12,699 nucleotides of DNA from Cochliopodium minus (Eukaryota > Discosea > Himatismenida > Cochliopodiidae): NCBI GenBank assembly GCA_024220525.1, contig JAMYWO010000285.1, forward strand, positions 11,883 through 24,581. The letters are read 5' to 3'. Both the position numbers and the translations under genes were made by a program. The notes below the pieces were generated by a model, which made no database searches, had not been told where the DNA came from, and saw only the letters and a program-made list of their open reading frames with translations. Positions 1-9,753 of this stretch are shown piece by piece; position 1 is the stretch's first letter; each line of letters starts with the position of its first letter.

Positions 1-73
1 AAAAATTAATATAATAAATAATAAAAAAAAAAAATTAAAAAAAGGATATAAGTGTATTTTTTTCAAAATAAAG
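1..73 (+). promoter_or_regulatory. 5' flank and leader of the helicase gene
   Basis: This is A/T-only or nearly A/T-only DNA ending directly before the helicase ATG at 74. It presumably holds the 5' untranslated leader and part of the promoter. No discrete promoter element can be singled out against the A/T background. Confidence 0.4.
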
Positions 74-2139
74 ATGAGTGATGAAATTTTTGCAAATTAT
101 GAAGAAGATGACAACAAAGTAAAGACAAATAAAAAGTAAGAGAAAAATAAAAAATTATAAAAAATTCTATTTTGAAATATAGAAATATTACTCATAATTG
201 TCTTTTATTAATTCTCAAATTTAAAATTCCTTATTTAAAAATGTTTTTCATTCTCGAAATAATTATTATTATGTTTATAAAATTTACTTATCATATTCTT
301 TTTTTTTTTTTATTTTAGAAAAGAGAACAAAGATGGAGATCATAGATCAGTACACAATGCTGCATTTAAAGATTTTCTCTTGAAACCTGAATTGATCAGA
401 GCATTGACCGATTGTGGTTTCGAATTGCCATCTACAGGTACACTAAAAATTAAATTCATAAAATAAAAATAAACAAGAAATGTAACACCATGCTCACTCC
501 ACACAAATAGTTCAACATGAATGTATCCCTCAAGCCATCTTAGGAACAGATATTCTCTGCCAAGCTAAATCAGGAATGGGAAAGACTGCAGTCTTTGTAT
601 TGGCTACATTGCAACAAATTGAAAACAACACTGTTGATAATAACGTCGATACTTTGATCCTTTGCCATACCAGAGAGCTCGCATTCCAAATCTTTCATGA
701 ATTCAACAGATTCAAAAAGTACTTGCCTAACATTAGAGTAGAATGCTTCTATGGAGGTATCAACATCGATAAGAACAGAGAAATTTTGAAAAATGAAAAA
801 ACTAGTCCACACATCCTCATTGGAACACCAGGTAAAAAAAGATTTTATATTAAGAATTATTGTTAAATATTCTTTTTTTTATTTTGAAATAAAAAATTAT
901 TTATTTCATATTATTTTTTTATAGGAAGAATCTTGGCTCTTACCAAAGAATCCTCTCTTAAATTGGATGGACTCAAGAGATTCATTCTTGATGAATGTGA
1001 TCAACTCCTTGAGAAGCTCGACATGAGAAAGGATATCCAAGACATTTTTCGTAACACTCCTCACGAAAAGCAAGTCATGATGTTCTCTGCAACTCTCTCC
1101 AAAGAGATTAGACCTGTTTGCAAAAAATTTATGCACAATGTAAGATCATACCCTTTTCCCTGAAAAAAAAAAAAGTATTCAAATAATTGGCAATCACCTG
1201 CTATTCAAAATAAGATGTCACCCAAAATAATTGCGTGTATCTCCAATACATAAATATGATATAAAAGAGATGAATATATAATATAATTATGAGACTATTG
1301 ATTGATTTATCAAGTCATTTGGTGGGAAATTCTAATGTGGAAAGGATAATGCGGATTAGATTTTTTCATTCAATTCATTCAATGTTTTTTTTTCATTTTA
1401 TTTTTTCATCCTCTTTTCGGAAGATCTTTTCCCCTTCTCCATAAAAACCTATATTCTTTTTTGATATAGAATGATTGAAATCCAAATTTGGAAGGAGATA
1501 GCTTTGGAAAAAAAGATTTTTGAAAAGATGATAAATCTTCATCTTATACTCATTTCCATTCTTTAAACTCACTCCTTTTTTTCTTTTTTGTAGCCTTTGG
1601 AAATTTTCATCAATGATGATCTTTTGTTTCTCGATGGTCTCCAACAATACTACACCAACTTGGAAGAAAACAAGAAGAACAGAAAGTTGGTTGATCTCCT
1701 TGACTCACTCAACTTTAATCAACTCATCATCTTTGTAAAATCAAGAGACAGAGCAAAAGAACTTAACCGAATCCTCTTAAAGAACAACTTTCCTTCTGCA
1801 TGTATCTATGGTGAACCAATGAAACAAGAAGAGAGAATTGAGCGTTACCGTCAATTCAAGAACTTTGAGATCCGTATCATGATTGCTACTGATCTTTTCG
1901 GTCGTGGTGTTGATATTGAAAAAGTCAATGTTGTAATCAACTATGACATGCCTGAAAACGCAGATACCTATCTCCACAGAGTAGGTAGAGCTGGTCGTTT
2001 TGGTACAAAAGGTCTTGCAATCTCTTTTGTTACCACTGATGAGAACGGAAAGATTCTCCAAGAGATCCAAGACAGATTTGTTGTTAAAGTTCCTACTCTC
2101 CCAAATGTTATCGATTCCTCTACTTACATGCCAAATTAA
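74..2139 (+). CDS. SUB2: Sub2/UAP56-type DECD-box RNA helicase (mRNA splicing and export)
   Basis: Five exons: 74-135, 319-437, 511-831, 925-1139 and 1594-2139, giving 420 aa (human DDX39B is about 428). Motifs in order: Q-motif region with GFELPS and Gln62 (about 53-70), Walker A AKSGMGKT (79-86), HTREL (113-117), GTPGR (165-169), DECD (190-193), SAT (222-224), [12 protein letters not shown] (337-348) and HRVGRAGR (367-374). DECD instead of DEAD, together with the LDGLQQYY and [15 protein letters not shown] segments, identifies the Sub2/UAP56/DDX39 family rather than a generic DEAD-box protein. Members of this family are nuclear RNA-dependent ATPases that act in spliceosome assembly and, within the TREX complex, load export factors on mRNA. 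The start at 74 is the only suitable ATG and leads into the short acidic N-terminus usual for the family. All four introns are GT-AG (183, 73, 93 and 454 nt). No key residue is missing, so the protein should be active. The 3' end converges on the MYND-TPR gene. Confidence 0.97.
1140..1593 (+). other. SUB2: Long fourth intron of the helicase gene (454 nt)
   Basis: GTAAGA donor and TTTTTTGTAG acceptor. It is much longer than the gene's other introns and less A/T-pure than its surroundings. It contains a short direct repeat (TTCATTCAA twice, around 1366-1384). No convincing nested gene or box C/D pair is visible. An open frame on the opposite strand through its 3' half looks like chance. Confidence 0.8.
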
Positions 2140-2231
2140 AAAGTATTCTTCGACCTGACCTCTTTTTTTTTATTTAATTTTTTTAGAATAAAAAATAATA
2201 AAATGATTCTTTTATTTTTATAATCTTAATT
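2140..2231. terminator. Shared 3' region between convergent genes
   Basis: This 92-bp gap separates the stop codons of the helicase (+) and the MYND-TPR gene (-). It carries AATAAA on the plus strand at 2187-2192 and its reverse complement TTTATT at about 2169-2174 and 2211-2216. Both transcripts may therefore be cleaved inside it or overlap at their ends. In such A/T-rich DNA these hexamers also occur by chance. Confidence 0.45.
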
Positions 2232-4906
2232 TTAATTTGAAAGATATTTATTAATCTTTTCAATCTTCTTTTTATCTTTTGAAGTTTCCAATAATTTTTT
2301 AAATAACTCTTTGGACTCTTCTTTTTTGTTTTCAAGATTATTGAAATGAATTTTTGCTCTCTGATAGTTCAAAAGAAAGTTATTCCCATCAATATCCAAA
2401 CCTTTTCTCAAAGTCTCCAAAGCATTATCAGTTTGAGATAATTTTAATTGAGACTTGATTATCCCAAGAAAAGCTTGTATTCTAAAGTTTTTATCTTCAA
2501 TAGAAAGTTTATCAAGCTTTCCAAACATTTCTATTGATTTTTCGTACTCCTTTAATTGGTAATACGTTTTTCCTAAATAAGACAATGCTTGTTTTTCTCC
2601 CAACATGGTGCTATCCAACTTTCCAAGTGAGTTTATCGTTTCGCACATGGAATGCCATTCAAGTAGAGAGTCTCTTGCCTCCTCATACTTCCCTGTCTCA
2701 TAATAAACTTTTCCCAAATTATAATTTGCTTGACCAACACCAACATTGTATTTTCCTTTAAATAAATAATATTAAAATAAAAAATAAAAAAAAATAAAAA
2801 ATAAATTTCTTTGCCCTTTTCGTTTGCTCCACTCTTCACACAAATTTCTTTTTGAAGGAGGTAGTTCTCAGTTGCTTTTTCATATTGCTTCATCAAAAGG
2901 TAACAATTGCCCAAATTCATATGGATGATAGCTTTGGATTTGTCCTGCGAAAAGTTTTGGTTGGTTATTTTATCGATGAACTTGAGCGATTTATTGAATG
3001 ATTTTATCGCTTCTTCGTACTTTTCCTGTTTAATGTAGATTCTTCCTAAAAAGTTTCATTTTTTAATTTTAAATTGAACATTATTTATAAAAATTAATAT
3101 TTATTTTAATTCATTTTTTTTATTATTTTTTTTTTTTTACCCATGTCATTTGAAATTTCGGTTAGATTGATGTAGCGCTCCATTTTCTCAGCCATGACAC
3201 CGGCCTCTCCAATACACTTCAAACTCTCCTCAAGGTTTCCCAATTCCTCCTCCACCCTCCCAAAGTTCCACAACAAAGAGAAATGGAGAGCGCTCTTTTT
3301 CTTTTCTTCCATGATACACTCTGGTAACAACTCCAAACATTTTTTTATCTATTATACAAAAAATGAATCAGAAATTTAACAAGAAAAATTGGTTTAATCA
3401 AGAAAATATTTGAATATTCATTTTTTAAAACAAAATTTAAAAATTATTTTGTAATATCAATTAAAATTAAAATTGATTTAAATTATAAAAATTTTTTTAT
3501 GTTTTTTAAAAAGAAATTTTTTTTAAAAAAAAAAAAAAGAGTTTTTACATTGGGTTTTGCTTCTTCGTTGTTGCCCTCTTTGATTAAACTGTCGCTCAAC
3601 TCCAACTTTTCGAAGAACTCCACTTTATTATAAAAATTTAAAAATTTTTGTTCAAAAATTAAATTAATTAAAAATTATTAAATTAAAAAAAATTTAAAAA
3701 AATTAAACTCAATATTTGCGCTTTCTTCTGCCTCTTTTCCATATCCTCCTTAGATAAAGGCTCATTGTAAATTGGAATCTGCTGCTTCTTGCCGTCATCC
3801 TCATTGTCATCACTGATAGAAGGTTTGTTCTCATTAGACTAGGTTGACATTGAATATTTTTAAAGATTTTAAAATTAAATTAAAATTGAAAAAATTAAAA
3901 TTAAAAATTAAAATAATCAATATTTTAAAAAAAAATTAATAAAAAAATTTGGAAACTTACATTTTTGTTTTCGGAATTAAAAATGTTAGAATTATTCTTA
4001 AGGATATCATTCAGGATGGTTTCTTGGGTTGTTTTTTCTTCTCCTCCATTCGATCTTGTTTGTGTTTGGGTGGTGGTAGAAGAGGTTGTTTTTGTTTCCA
4101 CACATATTAGTTTGTGTTTTGTAAAGTTTTTTCGTTGACACTCTACCTGAATAATAAATCATAATGTTTTTCCATTGTTTATTTCTCATAAGTTATATTT
4201 TTAACAAAAATTTCAAAATTCTTGAAAACAATAGAAATTATCATTTGTTTATGTGCATATTGATCCTTTATCGATCATTTTTACTAACAAATTTCCATTT
4301 TCTTTCTGTTTTTATCAATTTTTATAGTATAATCTTTCAAAACATGGTGTTTATTCTATAAATGATATTTTATTTTAAATATCACAATGTTTTTCCAAAA
4401 CATTCTAATGATTTGCTCAATTTTTTGTGGGTGCCCCAGATTAACTTCATTATAAAGTAAAATATTTTATTTTTGTTTTTCACTGATTATATTTTGAAAA
4501 ATGAAATCCTAATTCAAATTTATAATAGAAATTATAAAATTCATTGAATCAATTTATATATGACATTATTGTTTTCATAAACTACGTTTAAAAATTAATC
4601 ACATTTTGTATCAAATATATTGGAACATTACTCTCAAATAATATTATTTAGCACAATTATATTAAATTATAGTGATTATGAATTTAATATATTTATCTTT
4701 GAAGAATTTGATTGGATAAATAGCTATATTCACAATTAATATAATGTTGTTGTAAAATTCTTACAGAACAATAATTGGCTTTTTTGCATCTTGAACATCT
4801 CTTTATCACATCCAATTTTTTTCTATGAAAGCAATATAGGTTTTGAGAAATGAATTATAAAGATGGAAACAAATCTTTACCCACATTCATCACATTTGAT
4901 ATCCAT
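2232..4906 (-). CDS. MYND zinc finger and TPR-repeat protein, ZMYND12-like
   Basis: Eight exons, read downwards: 4906-4881, 4822-4765, 4146-3961, 3838-3709, 3622-3549, 3348-3141, 3045-2815 and 2755-2232, giving 478 aa. The N-terminus is a complete MYND finger with ligands C5, C8, C18, C21, C27, C31, H39 and C43, including YCSVECQRKNF and HKLIC. A Ser/Thr/Asn-rich low-complexity linker follows (about 45-115), then IPIYNEPLSKEDMEKRQ and tandem TPR helices to the C-terminus, for example GNCYLLMKQYEKA, GKVYYETGKYEEA and GKTYYQLKEYEKS. No SET domain is present, so it is not a SMYD methyltransferase. MYND plus TPR, and a YN...EF...G...EA.P stretch before the repeats, recall metazoan ZMYND12, an axonemal protein; this is from memory and unaligned. 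MYND fingers and TPRs both bind proteins, so a scaffold role is inferred. The first ATG sits just before the zinc ligands. Intron 7 is GC-AG. Frame closes exactly over all eight exons. Confidence 0.85.
2756..2814 (-). other. GC-AG intron in the MYND-TPR gene
   Basis: The exon ends AAGG, followed by donor GCAAAG, and the intron ends TTTAAAG. No GT donor lies close by. Joining gives NEK-G-KYNVG and keeps the TPR frame open, while retention of the 59-nt intron would shift the frame. Confidence 0.8.
4147..4764 (-). other. 618-nt intron splitting the MYND finger
   Basis: Donor GTAAGA at 4764 and acceptor TTATTATTCAG ending at 4147. It separates Ser28 from Val29 between the fifth and sixth zinc ligands, and it is the longest intron in the window. 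The contents are extremely A/T-rich with stops in all frames. A near-perfect 17-bp repeat (4158-4174 and 4381-4397) lies near the acceptor. No nested gene is seen. Confidence 0.75.
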
Positions 4907-5519
4907 AAGAAAATGCAGGTTAGGAAAGAAATCTGATTTTTTTTTTTCATTTGCTTTGCGTTTTAAAAAAAAAATGCTCAAAACTTTATAATTGATGATG
5001 AAGTCATAAAATGGTTCAAAGAGAATGTAAAGAAAGTTGAAAACCTTTTTATTTTAGGTTTAAAATTTGGAAGAAGTGCAAAATGTTGAATCTTTTTTTT
5101 TGCATTTTCCATCAATAAAATTAGTTATCGAAATAAAAAATAACTATTTGTCCTTTTTGGTAAACTTTTTATTTTTGTTAAAATTATCAATCATTAAGAG
5201 GGATTAATAAGTGTAGTCCTTTTACAAACTCTAGTCAAGATTAATGGGTCTATGGAGAACTTATCCAGAGAAAGGGTTCAAAAGATATATTGCCTCTTTG
5301 ATTATTCAAAAAAAAAAAAAGTAAAAAAATTTTTAAAAAAATTAATTTGCCTGAAAAATACATAAAACAAGAAGAATCATTTGGGTTGAAAAATTTTTTT
5401 TTTTAAACAAAATTTTGAATTTTAATGACCAAAAACTTAAATATTTGAACATTATCAATAAAATTCGCTTTATAGAAAAAAAATACAAAAAGAATGGGAA
5501 AATTATGTGGGAGAGCTTT
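4907..5519. other. Intergenic region between two minus-strand genes
   Basis: This stretch holds the 3' untranslated end of the RhoGEF gene (stop at 5520-5522) and the promoter and leader of the MYND-TPR gene (start at 4906). Most is A/T-rich with homopolymer runs. Two patches are more complex: about 4985-5090, with an ATG-less open plus frame of about 35 codons, and about 5195-5310, with clearly higher G+C. Neither forms a tRNA, and no conserved protein is recognised. Confidence 0.5.
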
Positions 5520-8500
5520 CTATTTCTGGTAAGGAGAAGTATAAGACTCTGGAAACTTTCCCTCAGTACCATTAAGCTCACCTTTCCACCAACCAGTATC
5601 AGATCTTTGAATGACACGAATGATGTCACCTTTTTGAAGAGACAAGTAACCTTTCTTTTCAGCTTTGTAAGGAAAATTGGAGATGACATGAGTAGTCCCA
5701 CTCGAAGATTTTCTCAAATTATTTTCCAAGTCGGAAACAGATGTTTTTTTTCTTGCAGATCTTTTGGATTCACTTAAAGGAGATGCATAAGACTCGGGGA
5801 ACTTCCCTTTGATCCCGTTGAGTTCTCCTGTCCACCAACCAGACTCGGATCTTGATAGAACATGTATCACTTCTCCCTTTTTGACAGTTAAATATCCTTT
5901 CATGTTATTTTCGTAATCGAATTTGACAATCACTTTGTCTTCAATGTTTTCAATGTTAGATAAATCAATGTTAGTGGAGATTTTTTTGGGTTTCTTTGGA
6001 GGAGTTACGCTAAGATTATTTTCATTGTTTTTGGGAGATTTGTTTTTGGGAGAAATTGAATCCGAGTTTTTTTTACCGTTGGTGGGGCTATTCACTTTTC
6101 TTCCATCATTACCACTACTGTCATTATTTAAATTATTAGGAGTTTCAAAGAGAAGGTTGTTAGGATTTTTAGGATCACTGATATTAGGAGATGTTGAATC
6201 ACTGATCTCTTTATTGATTGTCGTCTCAGGTGTTTGTTTTGGAACAGATGTTGTTTTAGGTATTGTGTTGTCAGATTTTATTTCATTATCTTGACTCTTT
6301 TGAGGGTGTTTTTTATTTTCAACATTGTTATTATTAACATTGATATCATTATTATCTTTCTTTTCAAAACTTATTTTCATCTTGACGAGGTTTTTGCTAA
6401 CTAAATCAGAATCAGAATCAGTGGTAGTATCATCCTCTCCATCTTCGCTCTGCAAGAAGTTTTGATGATAGCTTTTGGTAGGTTCCATATTGAGCTTATT
6501 CTCTTTGATTTCTTCATACGCAACAGTGGGAGATTTTGTTTGTTGAGGAGATTTACTGACAGGTGTGGTATACAAAGGAGAAGAAGAAGAGATGGATCCC
6601 TTTTTGATCACACTTGATAATATTCTGTCATCGGAAGAATCCGAATAATCTTCCTCACTATCCCCTTTTTTTGATTTCTTGCTGCTTTTGAGGAAAATTT
6701 TTTCAGAATCGATCGTGTGAGTTTTTTCCACTCCAAAAATGAGATTGAGAGAGTTTTTGAAAAGACCAAGGACTTTCTCATCTTCCTCAGAAGACTCTGT
6801 AGTATCAATTTGATCGTCATTTATTTCTAAAACGTTGAGTTTAGGTTCCTCTTTAATGGAATCAGAGCTTGTATCATCTTCTTCTTCATCATCCAGCTCT
6901 GCCTTTTTGTTTTTCAACAACTCTAATATTTTTGGGTTGATATTTTCCAATGATAAAGCATACGCCAATGGAGTCTTGTTTTCAGCATTGGTAAGATCCA
7001 TGTTGATGTTTGCTTGTTCCGTTAAGTATTCTACAATGTTTTTGTCATTAGTTTTTATGGAGAGGTGAAGCGGAGTTTGTTTTTCTGTTTGAGTAGGTAA
7101 ATTAATATCCGCTTTTTTGGAGAATAAATAATCAAGGAGAGACTCTGTTGGAAACTCACTTTGAGATGGAGAAGTAATAATCACTGAATGTAGAGGAGAA
7201 AATCCTTTAGAATCTATCTGGTTGATGTCTGCACCATTTTTGAGCAAAATGTCTATTGAAGAGTAAACACTGTGAAGATTTAATGTCTTGAATTCTTTCG
7301 AGATCATTGTGAAAACTTCTGTTATGAGAAACTCTTGCGTGACAGGGTTTTTCTCCTTAACATACGCACCTTCAAAAGGAAAAATTTTAATTAAATTAAA
7401 AAAACTTTTTTTTTTTTTTCACCTTGCTTTATCATTGATTCAACCAACACTTTATTTACTTTCATTGCAGCCAATAAAGGAGAAACTCCATTTTTATCAC
7501 AACCATTCAGAATTTCTTCACTCTTTTTCTTTTCTTTGAAATTCTTTTTCATGTGTTCAAGATACAGATTGGTGATCCTTTCTTCTTTCATCTTGGTCGC
7601 AACCAAAAAGGGAGTGTTCCCTTCCTTATCCTTCAAATCAAGCTCAGCTCCATTGTCCAACAAAATATTGATGAGATCATCAGATTTATTAAGAGTGGCA
7701 CTGTGGAGTGGAGCAACTTCCAAAGATTTAGAAATTTTGATTATTTCTTCTGAAAATTGAGGATCTTTAGCCAATTCGTTAAGTCTTTTGATATCATTGT
7801 TATCCAACGATTTTGTTATTTGTGTATAAAGAGTCTCTGTCTTTTTTTGTATATGGTTCTCATATAAATTGGGAGAGGAGATCATTTTGTCTATGGATTG
7901 CCTGCTCTTTTCTGAGACTTGCATCGATTTCCTGTTTTCTTCTTTTTGAGTTTTGATTTTTTGTTTCTTGTAGTTGTCCAGGAAAATCTGTATGAACTCT
8001 TTGATTTTCAGCATCAACTCTTCTTTTTGTTCAATATTTTTTGCAGTTAAAACCAATTTTTTCATTTTATCCAAATGAACCACCTCAAACTGGCTTGTTT
8101 CTAAAAGAAATATATTTAATTATTTTAAAAAAAAAATTTAATTTTTTTTACTTGGTAAATCATTGCAAAGAGCCTTATCGAAATATATACAATCTTTGTA
8201 TGAATTATTTTTTTCTGCCAATAAGAGTATATCGTTACACAACCAATATTTTCTTTCCTTGTTCCATTTGCTTTGCCCTGATTTCACTTTTATCACTCCA
8301 TTGAGAATTAGTTTTCTCGAAGGTAAAAAAGCAACAAAGTCCTTGAAAAATAACAGTTTGTTAAACAAAAAAAAAAAAGAAAAAAAAAGAATAAATTACT
8401 TTTGGAAGACCAGTGATGGATTCTATTACTTTAACGAGACCATCAACACCTTCGAATGTCCTCTTCTTCTCATTTACATAGTTGACTAATTCTGATATTG

Positions 8501-9644
8501 CTTGAACAGATGCTTTGACAGATTCGTGGTCAATGTGTTCGGGTGGTGTTAATTTAGAAAGTTCCTACAAATTAAATTAAAGTTGTAAAAAAAAGAAAAG
8601 ATTGGAGGGGATTAAATGTAAATACTTTTAACAAAAGTGGATATCTCGTTAATCTCTGAACTGGTTTAATCAAGTAAGAATCAAATTTCAAATCTTTTGT
8701 TCTCTTGCTAGATTGTGCTTCCTAGTTATTTATTAGATTAAATTGAGTTTGATAAAAATGATTTTAAATTAAATATTGAAATTTATTGATAAGATAGCGA
8801 GAATGCATTCCCATCAATGAAAATAAAATTTTACATTCAAAAAAAATTTCCATTGATTATTTGTATTTTCAAGTTCTTTTGCTTTATCTTGTGCTTTTGG
8901 TACATTTGCGCAATATAATGAATATGATTTCAACGATGATAATTGTTGAAGGAACAATTTCCCCACTTGTTGATCTTTATATTCTTTTTCGCATTCTGTT
9001 TTCAATGATATCAACAACTTTTTATTGATCCCTATCAAGATTTCCAAATTTGAAAATAATATTATCTGTGTTTCTGATGGCAAAACTCTTTGATCTCTTA
9101 TTGGAAACAAAAATAGCTATAATAGATTTATTTTTCAAGAAATAAGGGATGAATTTAATATATTATTTTTATATATCGATTTTGATGAATGGATGATTAA
9201 TGGGAATACATAAATAAAGTATTTAGATATTATTAGTTGTGTATATTTCACTATGATTTCTAAATAGGATAATATCTTTTGTTGAATACATTATATTTTG
9301 ATAATAAAATTTTATTTGAATATAAAAACGGAATATATGGATATTTTGAATGAATGCTAATGGAAATCGTAAGAATAAGTGATATAGTTATACATTAAAA
9401 AATCCAATGTTAAAAACCCAATATAAAAATATACCTCAAAAAATATATCCATATCCTTGATATATTTCTCTTCGGTATCAAATAATTCTTTGAGGAGATA
9501 TTTTCTTTGAACCAAAAAGTCATTTTCTTTGTTCTTCTCCAATTTCTTTGGTTCCTTATCACCTTCATCGTTGATATTATTATTTTTATTTACATCTTCA
9601 TTGCTATTTCGTGTTTGATTATTTTCGATGTCTATGTTATCCAT
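5520..9644 (-). CDS. Multidomain RhoGEF: DH-PH-ankyrin-SH3-SH3
   Basis: Seven exons, read downwards: 9644-9435, 9116-8835, 8721-8626, 8564-8400, 8341-8152, 8100-7423 and 7369-5520, giving 1156 aa. An Asn/Lys-rich leader (1-43) is followed by a DH domain (about 44-240). Its CR1 helix is LLKELFDTEEKYIKDM and its signature segment LIKPVQRLTRYPLLLKEL is at 181-198. A PH domain follows (about 253-355: LNGVIKVKSG, RKYWLCNDILLL, closing KNIEQKEELMLKIKEF helix). Ankyrin repeats follow at about 410-702 (VAPLHSAT, GNTPFLVA, GFSPLHSV, QTPLHLSI, KTPLAYAL). Residues 703-1014 are a disordered Ser/Asp/Glu/Asn-rich linker with many Ser-Pro sites, followed by two SH3 domains (about 1018-1072 and 1100-1154). 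DH-PH modules catalyse GDP release from Rho/Rac GTPases at membranes. Ankyrin and SH3 parts bind partners, SH3 usually proline-rich peptides. All six introns are GT-AG (318, 113, 61, 58, 51 and 53 nt). Substrate GTPase unknown. Confidence 0.92.
5529..5693 (-). repeat. Second copy of the tandem SH3 unit
   Basis: This encodes residues about 1100-1154, with SNFPY at the ALYDY position, TGWWKGELNG and GKFPESYTSP. The ALYDY-like motif is less conserved than in the first copy. About 27 residues of Ser/Lys-rich spacer separate the copies. Confidence 0.85.
5775..5939 (-). repeat. First copy of the tandem SH3 unit
   Basis: This encodes residues about 1018-1072, containing VKFDY (the usual ALYDY position), SGWWTGELNG and GKFPESYASP. 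It is similar at DNA and protein level to the second unit at 5529-5693: 17 of 22 residues are identical across the WW to SP block. Confidence 0.85.
9117..9434 (-). other. First intron of the RhoGEF gene (318 nt)
   Basis: Donor GTATAT at 9434 and acceptor CTATTATAG ending at 9117. It interrupts the first DH helix directly after IFFE (residue 70). The next exon resumes with LFLFPIRD, which restores the normal DH sequence. The intron is A/T-rich and no nested gene is seen. Confidence 0.8.
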
Positions 9645-9753
9645 CTTTCAAGTAAAACTGATTTTTTATTTATTTTGGCAAATATATAATTTAAAAAATT
9701 GGAATTAAAGACCCATTATAACATCAAATTGTACATACCAATCAATTTTTAGA
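9645..9753. promoter_or_regulatory. Divergent promoter between the RhoGEF and PTEN-like genes
   Basis: Only 109 bp separate the two start codons, so both leaders and promoters must fit here or overlap. It contains a TATA-like TATATAA at 9683-9689, about 65 bp from the PTEN-like ATG. The less A/T-pure patch AAGACCCATTATAAC (about 9708-9722) could be a protein-binding site. No element is confirmed. Confidence 0.5.

Noticed and set aside
1140-1593. Possible snoRNA inside the helicase's long intron, as occurs in vertebrate DDX39B
   Set aside because: No box C (RTGATGA) followed at suitable distance by box D (CTGA) with terminal pairing was found. The ATGATTGA and ATGATAA matches have no partner.
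1393-1647. 84-codon open frame on the minus strand across the helicase's long intron and exon 5
   Set aside because: It overlaps conserved helicase coding sequence antisense, has Lys/Ile/Asn-rich low-complexity composition and no family resemblance.
4007-4189. 60-codon minus frame beginning MRNKQWKNIMIYY
   Set aside because: It is out of frame with the MYND ligands CQRKNF and HKLIC encoded in the same exon, and crosses the intron acceptor.
4985-5090. Plus-strand open stretch encoding DDEVIKWFKENVKKVENL, with a nearby TTTTATTTTAG acceptor-like site
   Set aside because: It has no ATG, is only about 35 codons long, and no further exon could be joined with confidence.
5190-5310. tRNA-like GGTTCAAAA motif
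   Set aside because: No matching T-stem, anticodon arm or acceptor stem could be formed on either strand.
5342-5777. Overlapping 119- and 120-codon frames at the 3' end of the RhoGEF gene
   Set aside because: They are shadows of the SH3 coding region in other frames and on the other strand.
5923-6294. Leucine-rich 123-codon plus frame with membrane-like composition
   Set aside because: It is antisense to the Ser/Asn/Lys-rich linker of the RhoGEF. Leu and Phe arise from reading A-rich codons backwards.
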